Shown here: piece by piece, positions 34,564 to 41,672 of the stretch
Layout: each line of letters opens with the position of its first letter
Numbering within the stretch: position 1 is the stretch's first letter
Source: JAWVFM01 sp963823245
GTDB taxonomy: Bacteria; Actinomycetota; Thermoleophilia; Solirubrobacterales; 70-9
Direction of reading: 5' to 3'
Assembly (NCBI GenBank): GCA_963823245.1
Contig: CAWGKQ010000007.1
Location: 248,001 to 312,000 of the forward strand
DNA: 64,000 nt
Position numbers and translations under genes: made by a program
The notes under the pieces: generated by a model
What the model was told of the DNA's origin: nothing
Databases searched by the model: none
What the model saw: only the letters and a program-made list of their open reading frames with translations

Positions 34564-34593
34564 CGGACGCCCCGGCCATGGCCGGGGCGTCCG
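34564..34593. repeat. Perfect 30-base palindrome, copy 2 of the dispersed hairpin
   Basis: The two 15-base arms (CGGACGCCCCGGCCA and its complement) are exactly complementary. The inner 22 bases are the same as in the palindrome at 15712. It follows tRNA-Ser fragment 2 by 60 bases in a region without genes, so a simple gene-terminator role is less obvious here. Confidence 0.65.
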
Positions 34594-34648
34594 CGAAGTC
34601 ACTCACTCTCCGGTCTCGGTTCCAAGCGATCACGAGGAGGAGGACAAG

Positions 34649-34810
34649 GTGACGCATGATGACGTGCTGACCGGCTATCGCCGGCGGCTGTCCACGCTGG
34701 CCGACGAGATCGGGGTCAGGCCCGCCTGCAGGGCGATGGGCGTCCATCACTCGACCCTTGGATCCTCCGGGTTCGGAGTACCCTCGATTCGAGAGCAGAC
34801 CGGGAGGTGA
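34649..34810 (+). pseudogene. N-terminal remnant of an IS481/IS3-like transposase (HTH only)
   Basis: GTG 34649, after the strong site GAGGAGGAGG, encodes 53 residues: DDVLTGYRRRLSTLADEIGV and RPACRAMGVHHSTL, the leading HTH of IS481-type DDE transposases. After STL the sequence GSSGFGVPSIREQTGR ends at TGA 34810, with no DDE domain. It is a truncated remnant, though the strong ribosome site means the short HTH peptide could still be made. Confidence 0.6.
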
Positions 34811-34813
34811 AAG

Positions 34814-35029
34814 ATGGACCTTGAGATTGGTGATCGGGTCGCGGCAGAGTCGGAGTCGACCGAGCGCCCGCCCCGCAAGGGGACGATCGAGGAGAGACTC
34901 GGCGACGGTTCCTCGTTCCGTTATCGGATCCGCTGGGACGACGGGCACGAGAGCGTCTACACGCCCGCCGCGGGCGCGTTGCATCGACTCGGCGAGGCCG
35001 AGCGGAGGACATCGGCCGACCCCAGTTAA
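34814..35029 (+). CDS. DUF1918 protein
   Basis: The 71-residue product follows GGGAGGTGAAAG and reads MDLEIGDRVAAESESTERPP, RKGTIEERLGDGSSFRYRIR and WDDGHESVYTP. This is the DUF1918 pattern (GDRV...RxGxIxE...YRVRWDDGHES), a small SH3-like barrel common in Actinobacteria, function unknown. Its start is 3 bases after the transposase remnant. Confidence 0.88.
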   Translation: MDLEIGDRVAAESESTERPPRKGTIEERLGDGSSFRYRIRWDDGHESVYTPAAGALHRLGEAERRTSADPS

Positions 35030-35246
35030 CGCGCTTAACGCGCGCGGGAGCTCTGGCCCTGATCCACGGCGGGAGCTTCTACCCCGGAGGCCGAGATGAG
35101 CCAGCGGTGTAATCCCTGGGCGCCACTATCGCTCCTCGCGTAGGGGAGCAGCGCACGAGCCGGTCCGGGAGGCTCCGGCCGCGGCGGCGGGTTCCTATTG
35201 GGACGGTCGCCACAGTCGCCACAAGCCAAGATGCGAAGGAGGAAGC

Positions 35247-35521
35247 ATGCTTTTCGTGACGACGTACAAGATCAAGCCGTCCTCAGCAACGAGGAGACCA
35301 AGAAGCTGCTGGAGGTCTTCGTCAAGGAGGGCCCGGGACCGGGCACGACGGCGCACTACGTGGCCGCCGACGGCAGCCACGGCGTGGTGGTCGCCGATAC
35401 CGATGACCTGGCGGGGGCGTATCGGAACCTGCAGAACTACACGCAGTGGGTGGAGTACGAGACTAGGGTGATGCTCCCGGTCGAGGAGGCCGTGCCGCTG
35501 ATCGTGGATGCGCTTGGTTGA
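35247..35521 (+). CDS. DUF3303 protein, one frameshift
   Basis: ATG 35247 after AAGGAGGAAGC starts MLFVTTYKIKP. One base is missing near 35280; the next frame continues LSNEETKKLLEVFVKEGPGP, GTTAHYVAADGSHGVVVADT and DDLAGAYRNLQNYTQWVEYE to TGA 35521. This is the DUF3303 domain, a small dimeric-barrel-like fold with no known reaction. With one base restored the protein would be about 91 residues. Confidence 0.8.
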
Positions 35522-35823
35522 CGTACGCACCTTCGGTAGCCCACGGGGCTCGAACGGCCTCAGTGCTCGCCGGGTTGTTGATGTGAGTCCACCCCCGAGA
35601 CCGGGCGAGATTCCGGTCTCGGGGCTTGGACCGCAAGCGGCGTGACAGGACACCCACCTCTCGCGGCGCGTCCGCCGGATCGCTGAAGCACCTCCCTCCC
35701 GCTCAGGCGACGAGCGACTGCGAACAGCGGGCGACCTGGCGCTGCTCCTCCTCGGGCGAAGGAGCAGCGTGCGCGGTTGAGCGCGAGCGTGTCGCTTCGC
35801 ATGGAAAGCGACACTTCTTGCGA
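35522..35823. other. Gene-free stretch
   Basis: No coding frame with family similarity is visible. Near its right end, CGCTTCGCATGGAAAGCG (about 35795-35812) forms a small hairpin whose sequence recurs upstream of the SnoaL gene at 37294, so the conserved block before SnoaL genes extends at least 40 bases upstream of GATACT in these two copies. Confidence 0.45.
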
Positions 35824-35829
35824 GATACT
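35824..35829 (+). promoter_or_regulatory. GATACT -10 box before SnoaL-type start 35839
   Basis: GATACT lies 9 bases before ATGTCGCAGGAG at 35839. Here the start codon context is that of a SnoaL gene but the following codons are not (MSQESDDTFDEGGE), so the promoter now drives the unrelated gene at 35882. Confidence 0.55.
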
Positions 35830-35881
35830 GGGTGGGCGATGTCGCAGGAGAGCGACGACACCTTCGACGAAGGAGGAGAGA

Positions 35882-36154
35882 TTGATCCTGAGAACGGTGA
35901 AGATTGGAGACTTCGACCATTGGTGGAGCGTCTTCTCGACCAAGGGCGCTGAGAAGCGGAGGCAGCACGGGTCCAAGGGTTGCCACGTCTTTCGCGATCC
36001 CAATGAGGACGACCGCGTCTGGGCCGTCTTCGACTGGGATGACGAGGGCTGGCAGAACTTCGTCTCCGACCCCGAAGTACCGGCGATCATGCAAGAGGCT
36101 GGCGCTCAGGGTAGGCCCGAGCCTGCGGAGCTCCTCGGCCAGCACGACGCCTAG
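35882..36154 (+). CDS. Small hypothetical protein enclosed by SnoaL gene ends
   Basis: TTG 35882 has an excellent ribosome site, AAGGAGGAGAGA, and gives 90 residues: MILRTVKIGDFDHWWSVFST, KGAEKRRQHGSKGCHVFRDP, NEDDRVWAVFDWDDEGWQNF and VSDPEVPAIMQEAG. The order suggests a dimeric alpha/beta-barrel stress-type protein. It is not SnoaL-like. Upstream are the SnoaL promoter and first codons (35824-35852), downstream the SnoaL last codons LEAAGLRE (36178-36203). The gene therefore occupies the interior of a former SnoaL gene. Confidence 0.7.
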   Translation: MILRTVKIGDFDHWWSVFSTKGAEKRRQHGSKGCHVFRDPNEDDRVWAVFDWDDEGWQNFVSDPEVPAIMQEAGAQGRPEPAELLGQHDA

Positions 36155-36177
36155 CTCCAGAGCCCGAATCCGACCCC

Positions 36178-36203
36178 TCGAAGCCGCCGGGCTGCGGGAG
36201 TAG
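36178..36203 (+). repeat. Orphan SnoaL 3' end
   Basis: CTCGAAGCCGCCGGGCTGCG and GGAGTAG encode the terminal LEAAGLRE-stop of SnoaL copies but follow an unrelated gene. The GGGAG serves as ribosome site for the next SnoaL gene at 36207. Confidence 0.65.
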
Positions 36204-36206
36204 GCG

Positions 36207-36614
36207 ATGTCGCAGGAGAACGTGGAGATTGCGACCCGTTGGTACGCCGTGGCTTCGAGCAAGGCGAAGCTGTTGGCGGCGATGCCCAGAACGATGGCCT
36301 TCTGCCATCCCGACGTCGAGTGGAGCGCTCCCGAAGACGGAACGACCTACCGTGGCCGCGAGGGCGTCGAGCAGCGGCTCAGGGAATGGCTCGAGAGCTT
36401 CGACGACTACCGATTCGAGGTCCAGCGAATCATCGACTGCGGACGCGATCAGGTGCTCGTCGTCGGAACTGAGGTGGGCCGCGGCGCGGTGAGTGGTGCT
36501 GAGGTTCGCGCGACCGATTACGAGCTGCTCACGATTCGGGAGGGGTTGATCGTGCGTATTCGCGAGTTCTACGACGAGGGCAACGCCCTCGAAGCCGCCG
36601 GGCTGCGGGAGTAG
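36207..36614 (+). CDS. SnoaL-like protein (135 aa)
   Basis: MSQENVEIATRWYAVASSKA begins an intact NTF2-fold protein. Core features are FCHPDVEWSAPEDGTTYRGR, EGVEQRLREWLESFDDYRFE and the last strand DYELLTIREGLIVRIREFYD, ending EGNALEAAGLRE. It closely parallels the copy at 41057 (same VEW, RGxxGV and REFYDE positions). After the stop the spacer GCGATCGG has lost the next ATG context, so this tandem run ends here. Confidence 0.85.
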   Translation: MSQENVEIATRWYAVASSKAKLLAAMPRTMAFCHPDVEWSAPEDGTTYRGREGVEQRLREWLESFDDYRFEVQRIIDCGRDQVLVVGTEVGRGAVSGAEVRATDYELLTIREGLIVRIREFYDEGNALEAAGLRE

Positions 36615-36741
36615 GCGATCGGCGCCTTTCGGCCGCCCGCGCTACTGAACCACAGTGAACCGGTAACGCTCCGCGCCGTGACCGGCGTTGCGGAGCAGTG
36701 AGAGGCGGTTGAGCTGTCGTGGGTCTTAAGGTCGCCCGTTT

Positions 36742-36803
36742 CGAGGCTGGATCAACCTCCCCTCGGCCGAGATGAGCCTCATTTCTGAGATCCTCCGGCT
36801 TTC
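36742..36803. repeat. Dispersed repeat, copy A
   Basis: This 62-base block matches 47086-47147 at roughly 50 positions, with shared words GGATCAACCTCCCC, GAGCCTCATTTCT and AGATCCTCCGGC. On the minus strand both copies show GGAGGATCT followed by an 18-codon frame beginning ATGAGGCTCA (MRL...GRLIQPR here). A shorter third copy is at 46697. Nature unknown. Confidence 0.55.
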
Positions 36804-36833
36804 GTGGCCGATTACGGCCACGGCGGCCAAGGA

Positions 36834-37010
36834 TTACGGCAGCACGTCGGTCCAGACTTTCTCGCTTTGTATTCGTGAGACGTGGGACTGGCAAATGCCA
36901 AAGCGAGCCGCCAGCTCGCGGTGCGTCTCGGTTGATCCTCGGATCTGACGAACGTCATCCGGTGTGAGCTTGGTGCCGCTGCCTCGACGAAGGTTCTCTC
37001 TCTGCGTCAC
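36834..37010 (-). CDS. Small HTH protein (HNH-endonuclease-type DNA-binding tail)
   Basis: GTG 37010 opens 58 residues: MTQRENLRRGSGTKLTPDDV, RQIRGSTETHRELAARFGIC and QSHVSRIQSEKVWTDVLP. The TxDDVRxIR...REIAxxFGxSxxxVxxIxxxxxW pattern is the helix-turn-helix found at the C-terminus of phage HNH endonucleases. The nuclease domain is absent, so it is either a small regulator or the stump of a larger mobile gene. It lies 31 bases from repeat copy A. Confidence 0.6.
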   Translation of the reverse strand: MTQRENLRRGSGTKLTPDDVRQIRGSTETHRELAARFGICQSHVSRIQSEKVWTDVLP

Positions 37011-37278
37011 CAGCTCTACCGAAGGGCGATGTGATGGCCGGTGCCGGAATGCGCTCGTAAAGAACCGACCAGTTTTTTACGACTGGGGCTCGGGAGGTTC
37101 CGGATGGACTCGGGAAGAAGCGCCTGGGATTGGTTAGTCGGCTTGGGGCGCAGCTCTCCATTTCGCGCGTGAGCCGGGGCTGGGGAAGACTTCCGCTCTT
37201 CGTCCCCAGCGAGCGTCTTGGACAGACGAAGTGAAGCGCCCGCTTCGCATGGAAGGCGCAACCCTTTCCCGGGCGCGA

Positions 37279-37284
37279 GATACT
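37279..37284 (+). promoter_or_regulatory. GATACT -10 box of SnoaL gene 37294
   Basis: GATACTGCGCGAGCGATG gives a 9-base gap to the ATG. Upstream, CGCTTCGCATGGAAGGCG repeats the block seen before the start at 35839. Confidence 0.55.
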
Positions 37285-37293
37285 GCGCGAGCG

Positions 37294-37731
37294 ATGTCGC
37301 AGGAGAACGTCGAGATTGTGCGCAACGCTCTCAATGCATTCAACGCATTCATTCGCGGCGAACTGGAAGGGCAAGCATTCGAGGAAGCTGTTGCGCGGTG
37401 GAGCGATCCGCAGCTCGAGTGGGCCTGGCATGACGAGCTGACACCGCTTGACGTCCCGCCGTATGTGCGGGGCGTCCCGGCGATCATTGAGGCCTGGGAC
37501 CGATACTCGCGCTCGTGGGTCGAGGTGGCGCTGGAGGCGCTTGAGTTCATCGAGGCGCCCGGCGATCGCGTCCTGACTCCAATTCGCCAGCGTGTCCGAG
37601 AGCGAGAGGGCGGGAGAGTGGCCGAAACCTACTTCTTCGATGTCTGGACGATCCGAGATGGAAGAGTGCGCAAGTTGGAGTTCTTCCGCCATCGCTCCAA
37701 GGCTCTCGAAGCCGCCGGGCTGCGGGAGTAG
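37294..37731 (+). CDS. SnoaL-like protein (145 aa)
   Basis: The protein begins MSQENVEIVRNALNAFNAFI and is the longest intact copy. The core reads WSDPQLEWAWHDELTPLDVP and PYVRGVPAIIEAWDRYSRSW, with final strands YFFDVWTIRDGRVRKLEFFR and HRSKALEAAGLRE. The histidine-tryptophan pair in the pocket region (AWHDE) differs from the other copies, hinting at a different ligand. It is the first of a three-gene tandem run, each separated by GCG between stop and ATG. Confidence 0.85.
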   Translation: MSQENVEIVRNALNAFNAFIRGELEGQAFEEAVARWSDPQLEWAWHDELTPLDVPPYVRGVPAIIEAWDRYSRSWVEVALEALEFIEAPGDRVLTPIRQRVREREGGRVAETYFFDVWTIRDGRVRKLEFFRHRSKALEAAGLRE

Positions 37732-37734
37732 GCG

Positions 37735-38133
37735 ATGTCGCAGGAGAACGTCGAAGTCGTACGCCGCCTCTACGCCTTGTGGCCCGACCGCGTCTCGGCC
37801 GTCGAGCAGGTTCTCGATCCCGACGTCGCCATCGAAGTAGTCACGAAGAACGTCCTCACCCCTGCCCTCTACCACGGCTCCGATGGTTTCCGGCACTTCT
37901 TGGAGCGGGTGGAGGAGATATGGGAGAACCTTGAAGTTGAACCCGAGGAGTTGATCGACGCGGGTGAGCATGTGGTCGCGGCCGTTCGGATGTCGGGGAA
38001 GCGACGCGGCTACACAACGAAATCCGAGACCTGGGCGTTCACCGTCTGGACATTCCGCGAGGGCAGGGTGCTGCGGTACACGAGCTACCGAACGAAGAGG
38101 CAAGCCCTCGAATTTGTCGGGCTGCGGGAGTAG
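37735..38133 (+). CDS. SnoaL-like protein (132 aa)
   Basis: MSQENVEVVRRLYALWPDRV starts 3 bases after the preceding stop. The core is VLDPDVAIEVVTKNVLTPAL, YHGSDGFRHFLERVEEIWEN and the last strand WAFTVWTFREGRVLRYTSYR, ending ALEFVGLRE. The upstream gene's CGGGAGTAGGCG supplies its ribosome site, so it is translationally linked to its neighbour. It is most like the frameshifted copy at 27953 in the YHGSDGFRHF/YEGHEGSRRF region. Confidence 0.85.
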   Translation: MSQENVEVVRRLYALWPDRVSAVEQVLDPDVAIEVVTKNVLTPALYHGSDGFRHFLERVEEIWENLEVEPEELIDAGEHVVAAVRMSGKRRGYTTKSETWAFTVWTFREGRVLRYTSYRTKRQALEFVGLRE

Positions 38134-38136
38134 GCG

Positions 38137-38603
38137 ATGTCGCAGGAGAACGTGGAGATCGTGCGGAGGGCCTTCGAGGCGTTCGACCAGGACGGCATCG
38201 AAGAGGCGCTGCCGCCGGGCGGCGGGAATAGCGGTGTCGCAGGAGAACGTCGAGATCGGTCAGGGCGATGTACGACGCCTTCAACAACGGCGATGGCGAG
38301 CGAGCCCTTACCTACCTCCACGATGAAGTCGAACTGCACCAGCCTCCCGAGCTTCCCGACAGCGGGTCCTACCTTGGCCTTGCCGAGTTCCAACGCGGGA
38401 TCGGTCTGTGGCTGGACGAGTGGGAGTCGTTCCGCTACGAGATCGAAGGTCTCACCGAGGTTGACGACAGGGTGCTGATGGAGATCCGGCTCTGGGGAAT
38501 CGCAAAGGGCAGCGGCGTTGAGGCCGAGCGCCGCGGATTCGCCCGACGGCGGCGCGCAATGCGGTCGGGATGGAGTGACTCCGGCGCGAGTACGGGGCCT
38601 TGA
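38137..38603 (+). pseudogene. Recombinant, frameshifted SnoaL-like gene
   Basis: ATG 38137 gives MSQENVEIVRRAFEAFDQDG and is cut off after about 26 codons. A second SnoaL start, GTG TCG CAG GAG AAC, follows at 38231; one extra base there breaks VEIVRAMYDAFNNGDGERAL. The core DEVELHQPPELPDSGSYLGL and YEIEGLTEVDDRVLMEIRLW is intact, but the conserved C-terminus is replaced by ARRRRAMRSGWSDSGAS. Two copies have evidently recombined at their conserved 5' ends and the 3' part was lost. Confidence 0.7.
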
Positions 38604-38773
38604 CCGACGCGGGATCTCCTCGAGCCTGCGTCTGCTCCGACTATCGCGCAGAGCCGTGGATCAGACCTCCGATGCGGGCGTCCGCTGCTGGCGCTCGTCA
38701 CCCGCGTCTCGCGCAAAGCGAGAGCGGCTCCGGGTAGCTTCTGACTACAGCGCAGCGAAACAGGAGCGAGTGC

Positions 38774-39766
38774 ATGAGGCAGCGGGCAAAGACGCCACCG
38801 TTCCGCGAGCCGGATGGCGGAGTCGTTCCCGGCAGCGTCGCTGAGATCGCGTATCTCCGGCTCGGCGGGCTCGATCAATGGGTGATGATTCGCGGCGAGA
38901 GCGTTGCCAACCCGCCGCTGATCCTGCTGCACGGTGGGCCGGGGTGGAGCGAGACGGCCTTCTGGCGTTACTTCAACGCGCCACTCGAGAAGAGCTTCAC
39001 CAGCGTCTATTGGGATCAGCGCGGCGCCGGCAAGTCGTTCGACCGCACGGTCCCTCAATCGTCGATGACGGTCGAGCAGTTCATCTCTGATCTCGACAGT
39101 CTGGTCGAGGCTGTCTGCGAGCGGCTCGGCAAGGCAAACGTGGTGATCTACGGGCACTCCTGGGGCTCAGCCCTCGGCGTGCTTTACGCGGCGCGCTTCC
39201 CCGAGAAGGTCGCGGCGTACGTCGGCAGCGGGCAGATCGGTGACTGGCCGGCGGCCGAGGCGATCTCGTACGACTTCGCGCTCGCCGAAGCGCAGCGCCT
39301 CGGTAGCCGCAGGGCGGTCAGGAAGCTGCAGTCGATCGGGCCGCCGCCATACTCGGCCGATGCGGTGTTCACCGAGCGCACCTGCCTGTCTCGCTTAGAA
39401 GGCCGTATGCGGCCCCAAAGCCTGTGGAAGGTTGCACGAGCCGTCCTCGGCAGGCGGGAGTCCTCGATCCTCGAGCTGCCCGGCGCAATGCGCGGCTTCC
39501 GGTTCACGATGAGAGCGATGTGGGCGGAAGTCTCGTGCCTCAATCTGATCGAGCTGGTGCCCGCGTTGGAGATGCCGGTGTTCTTCTTCCTTGGCCGCAA
39601 AGATCGCTGGGTTCCGCCAGAGACCAGCGTGGCTTATCTCGACGCGCTGACCGCTCCCTCGAAGAAACTCGTCTGGTTCGAGGACTCCAGCCACGAGTTG
39701 TTCATCGACGAGCCGGACAAGTTCAATGCCGCAATGACGGAGTTGGTTCGGTCAGTTGTTGCCTAG
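38774..39766 (+). CDS. Alpha/beta hydrolase, proline iminopeptidase type
   Basis: The 330-residue protein has the S33-family oxyanion motif PPLILLHGGPGWSETAFWRY, DQRGAGKSFDR, nucleophile elbow VVIYGHSWGSALGVLYAARF, acid in VFFFLGRKDRWVPPETS and histidine in VWFEDSSHELFIDEP. All catalytic residues are present. The family cleaves N-terminal proline or related amides and esters. It sits alone between SnoaL genes on the same strand, with 170 bases upstream. Confidence 0.9.
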   Translation: MRQRAKTPPFREPDGGVVPGSVAEIAYLRLGGLDQWVMIRGESVANPPLILLHGGPGWSETAFWRYFNAPLEKSFTSVYWDQRGAGKSFDRTVPQSSMTVEQFISDLDSLVEAVCERLGKANVVIYGHSWGSALGVLYAARFPEKVAAYVGSGQIGDWPAAEAISYDFALAEAQRLGSRRAVRKLQSIGPPPYSADAVFTERTCLSRLEGRMRPQSLWKVARAVLGRRESSILELPGAMRGFRFTMRAMWAEVSCLNLIELVPALEMPVFFFLGRKDRWVPPETSVAYLDALTAPSKKLVWFEDSSHELFIDEPDKFNAAMTELVRSVVA

Positions 39767-40019
39767 GACCTGCCGGCAAGCACCGCACGATGATTCATGG
39801 CGAGCGGTGCCGCACGGGGCCGGACCCTCACGACCGCTAACAAAGCCGCGCCCCCTTCTCGCCCAAAAGCGGAAGTGGGACTGACTAGCGACCCAGTGTG
39901 CGCAGGAACTGGCGAGCGCTGGCGGGCACCGTGTCGAGGAGAACGAGGCTTTCTGCGGGGCCAGTGGCTGTGCGGGGGGCAACGGGGCCGCAGGCGCGGT
40001 ATGCCTTTCGTGCGAGCGA

Positions 40020-40025
40020 GATACT
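40020..40025 (+). promoter_or_regulatory. GATACT -10 box of SnoaL gene 40035
   Basis: GATACTGCGCGGGCGATG, 9-base gap to the start codon, identical to the sequence before the copies at 28856 (minus) and 41057. Confidence 0.55.
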
Positions 40026-40034
40026 GCGCGGGCG

Positions 40035-40433
40035 ATGTCGCAGGAGAACGTCGAGATCGTTCGGGCCCACTACGACCACCTGAACCGGCTCGGAGAGCCG
40101 AAGCGCGAGGATTACGCTCCGGATGCGACCTTCGATTCCACGAGGCTTCTGGGTTTCGGGATATACCGAGGCCGCGATGAGTTCGTTGCCGCGTGGCTCG
40201 AGTACAGGGACACGTTCGACGAGTGGGGAATCGAGGTCGAGGAGATACTCGATGGCCAGGGGGAGCGCGTCTTTGCCGCTGTGCGAGATGGCGGCCGGAT
40301 GAAGGCGTCTGGCGGCGAAGTCCGGAATCGCCTGTTCCATGTCTGGGAATTGCAGGACGGCAAGATCGTCGCCTGGACGGTGTTCTTGGACCGATCGCAC
40401 GCCCTCGAAGCCGCCGGGCTGTGGGATTCTTAG
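40035..40433 (+). CDS. SnoaL-like protein (132 aa)
   Basis: MSQENVEIVRAHYDHLNRLG is followed by YAPDATFDSTRLLGFGIYRG, RDEFVAAWLEYRDTFDEWGI and LFHVWELQDGKIVAWTVFLD. It ends RSHALEAAGLWDS: the last codons have changed from CGGGAG-TAG to a longer tail, and no SnoaL gene follows directly. The next gene, an SRPBCC protein, begins 59 bases later. Confidence 0.85.
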   Translation: MSQENVEIVRAHYDHLNRLGEPKREDYAPDATFDSTRLLGFGIYRGRDEFVAAWLEYRDTFDEWGIEVEEILDGQGERVFAAVRDGGRMKASGGEVRNRLFHVWELQDGKIVAWTVFLDRSHALEAAGLWDS

Positions 40434-40492
40434 AGGCGGCTTCCGGTCACCAGCAGGCGGGGCTCGTCTAGAGTGCGTGAGTCGCTGAGCGC

Positions 40493-40960
40493 ATGAAGAA
40501 GACGGGTAGTAGCACGATCCGGTACGAGTCGCGCACGACGATCGACCGATCCATCGGCGACGTGTTCGCGCGGTTGGCGGACCTGGCGGGCTACGGAACC
40601 TGGATGCACCGCACGGGTTTGTTCCGACGGTGCGGCCAAACCTCTGACGGTCCCCTCGGCAAGGGGGCGGCGTACTTCGATGCGTCGAGGATGGGCACCT
40701 TCCAGGGTGAGGTGACCGACTTCCAACCGCCCTCGCGGATCGGATTCCGGGAGACACTGCGGTGGTTCGGCTCTGATGTGATGGAGGCCCGGCCGGAGTA
40801 CTTCCTTGAGGCGGACCGGGAGGGGACGATCGTTCATCACGTCGCGGAGGGTGAGCTCTTCGGCTGGATGCGGTTGATGAAGCCCGGTGCGGCGCTGTTG
40901 GCGAGAAGCGAACGGGCGCGAACTGTTGAGTCCTTGAGGCGCTCGCTGGAGTCGGACTAG
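40493..40960 (+). CDS. SRPBCC family protein
   Basis: The 155-residue protein starts MKKTGSSTIRYESRTTIDRS, with DVFARLADLAGYGTWMHRTG, FQGEVTDFQPPSRIGFRETL and a C-terminal helix GAALLARSERARTVESLRRS. These are the ligand-cavity elements of the SRPBCC fold in order and at usual length. A polyketide-cyclase or lipid-carrier role is possible but not shown. It lies between two SnoaL genes on the same strand. Confidence 0.82.
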   Translation: MKKTGSSTIRYESRTTIDRSIGDVFARLADLAGYGTWMHRTGLFRRCGQTSDGPLGKGAAYFDASRMGTFQGEVTDFQPPSRIGFRETLRWFGSDVMEARPEYFLEADREGTIVHHVAEGELFGWMRLMKPGAALLARSERARTVESLRRSLESD

Positions 40961-41041
40961 CCTTAGGTTCTTCTAGAGCAGCGCCCTGCTCACTCTCCGA
41001 CCGCGCTGCGCAAAGACGCTGACCGGCGGAGGCTCGCGCGA

Positions 41042-41047
41042 GATACT
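41042..41047 (+). promoter_or_regulatory. GATACT -10 box of SnoaL gene 41057
   Basis: GATACTGCGCGGGCGATG, 9-base gap to the start codon, no ribosome site upstream. Confidence 0.55.
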
Positions 41048-41056
41048 GCGCGGGCG

Positions 41057-41479
41057 ATGTCGCAGGAGAACGTCGAGTTCGTGAAGAGCCTCTACGCGGC
41101 AGGCGAAACCATGGACAAGGAGCAGTTGCTGGCGGCGCTACCGACTCTGATCGAGCAGGTGTGCGACCCGGATATCGAATGGGTAGAGGACCCGGGGCGC
41201 GCCGACGCGCAGACCCATCGAGGGCACGCTGGGGTCCTTCGATCGTTCGAGCAGTGGCTGGAAGGGTTCGACGAGTACGGATTTGTGCTGGAACGCGCAG
41301 TCGATTGCGGGGAGGACGTGTTCGTTGTCTGCCGCGAGGAGGGTCGCGGCTCGGCCAGTGGGGCAACCGTCAGCGCCGCGATCTATCAGGTGTTGACCGT
41401 GCGCGACAGCAAGATCGTGCGCTTCCAGGAGTTCTACGACGAGCAGACGGCCCTCGAAGCCGCCGGGCTGCGGGAGTAG
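41057..41479 (+). CDS. SnoaL-like protein (140 aa)
   Basis: MSQENVEFVKSLYAAGETMD starts an intact protein with EQVCDPDIEWVEDPGRADAQ, HRGHAGVLRSFEQWLEGFDE and IYQVLTVRDSKIVRFQEFYD, ending EQTALEAAGLRE. It is the nearest relative of the copy at 36207. After the stop, GCGACG replaces GCGATG, so the next start has been lost. The following 150 bases recur inverted at 28883-29030. Confidence 0.85.
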   Translation: MSQENVEFVKSLYAAGETMDKEQLLAALPTLIEQVCDPDIEWVEDPGRADAQTHRGHAGVLRSFEQWLEGFDEYGFVLERAVDCGEDVFVVCREEGRGSASGATVSAAIYQVLTVRDSKIVRFQEFYDEQTALEAAGLRE

Positions 41480-41514
41480 GCGACGCGCTTTCGGTAGAAA
41501 CGGCTTGGAAACAA

Positions 41515-41661
41515 CGGACCGAAGCAGAAGGCAGTAGCCCGAAGGAGTCACGCATGTCGCTCACGTGCTCTACCCCGGACGGCAGTAGATCGCGGTATAC
41601 CGCAGCAGCCTGGTCAGATTTCACACGCGAGAGGTCGCTGGTTCGAAACCAGCCGCGCCCA
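41515..41661 (+). repeat. Inverted copy of the 28.9 kb junction, ending in a tRNA-Val 3' half
   Basis: GACCGAAGCAGAAGGCAGTA near 41517, the words TCGCGGTATACCGCAGCAG (about 41590), and TTCACACGCGAGAGGTCGCT to AGCCGCGCCCA (41620-41661) all recur in the same order on the minus strand at 29030-28882. The last 42 bases equal the 3' half of the tRNA-Val at 50598, but in opposite orientation. Thus a SnoaL C-terminus, its 3' flank and a tRNA-Val end form a repeated unit of about 150 bases. Confidence 0.7.
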
Positions 41662-41672
41662 TCGCTGTGGCC

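Noticed and set aside
35195..41366. Long minus-strand frames across the SnoaL array (35195-36262, 36955-38103, 39885-41366)
   Set aside because: They repeat the complement of the conserved SnoaL start and end in each copy, giving an illusion of conserved peptides, and have no known domain.
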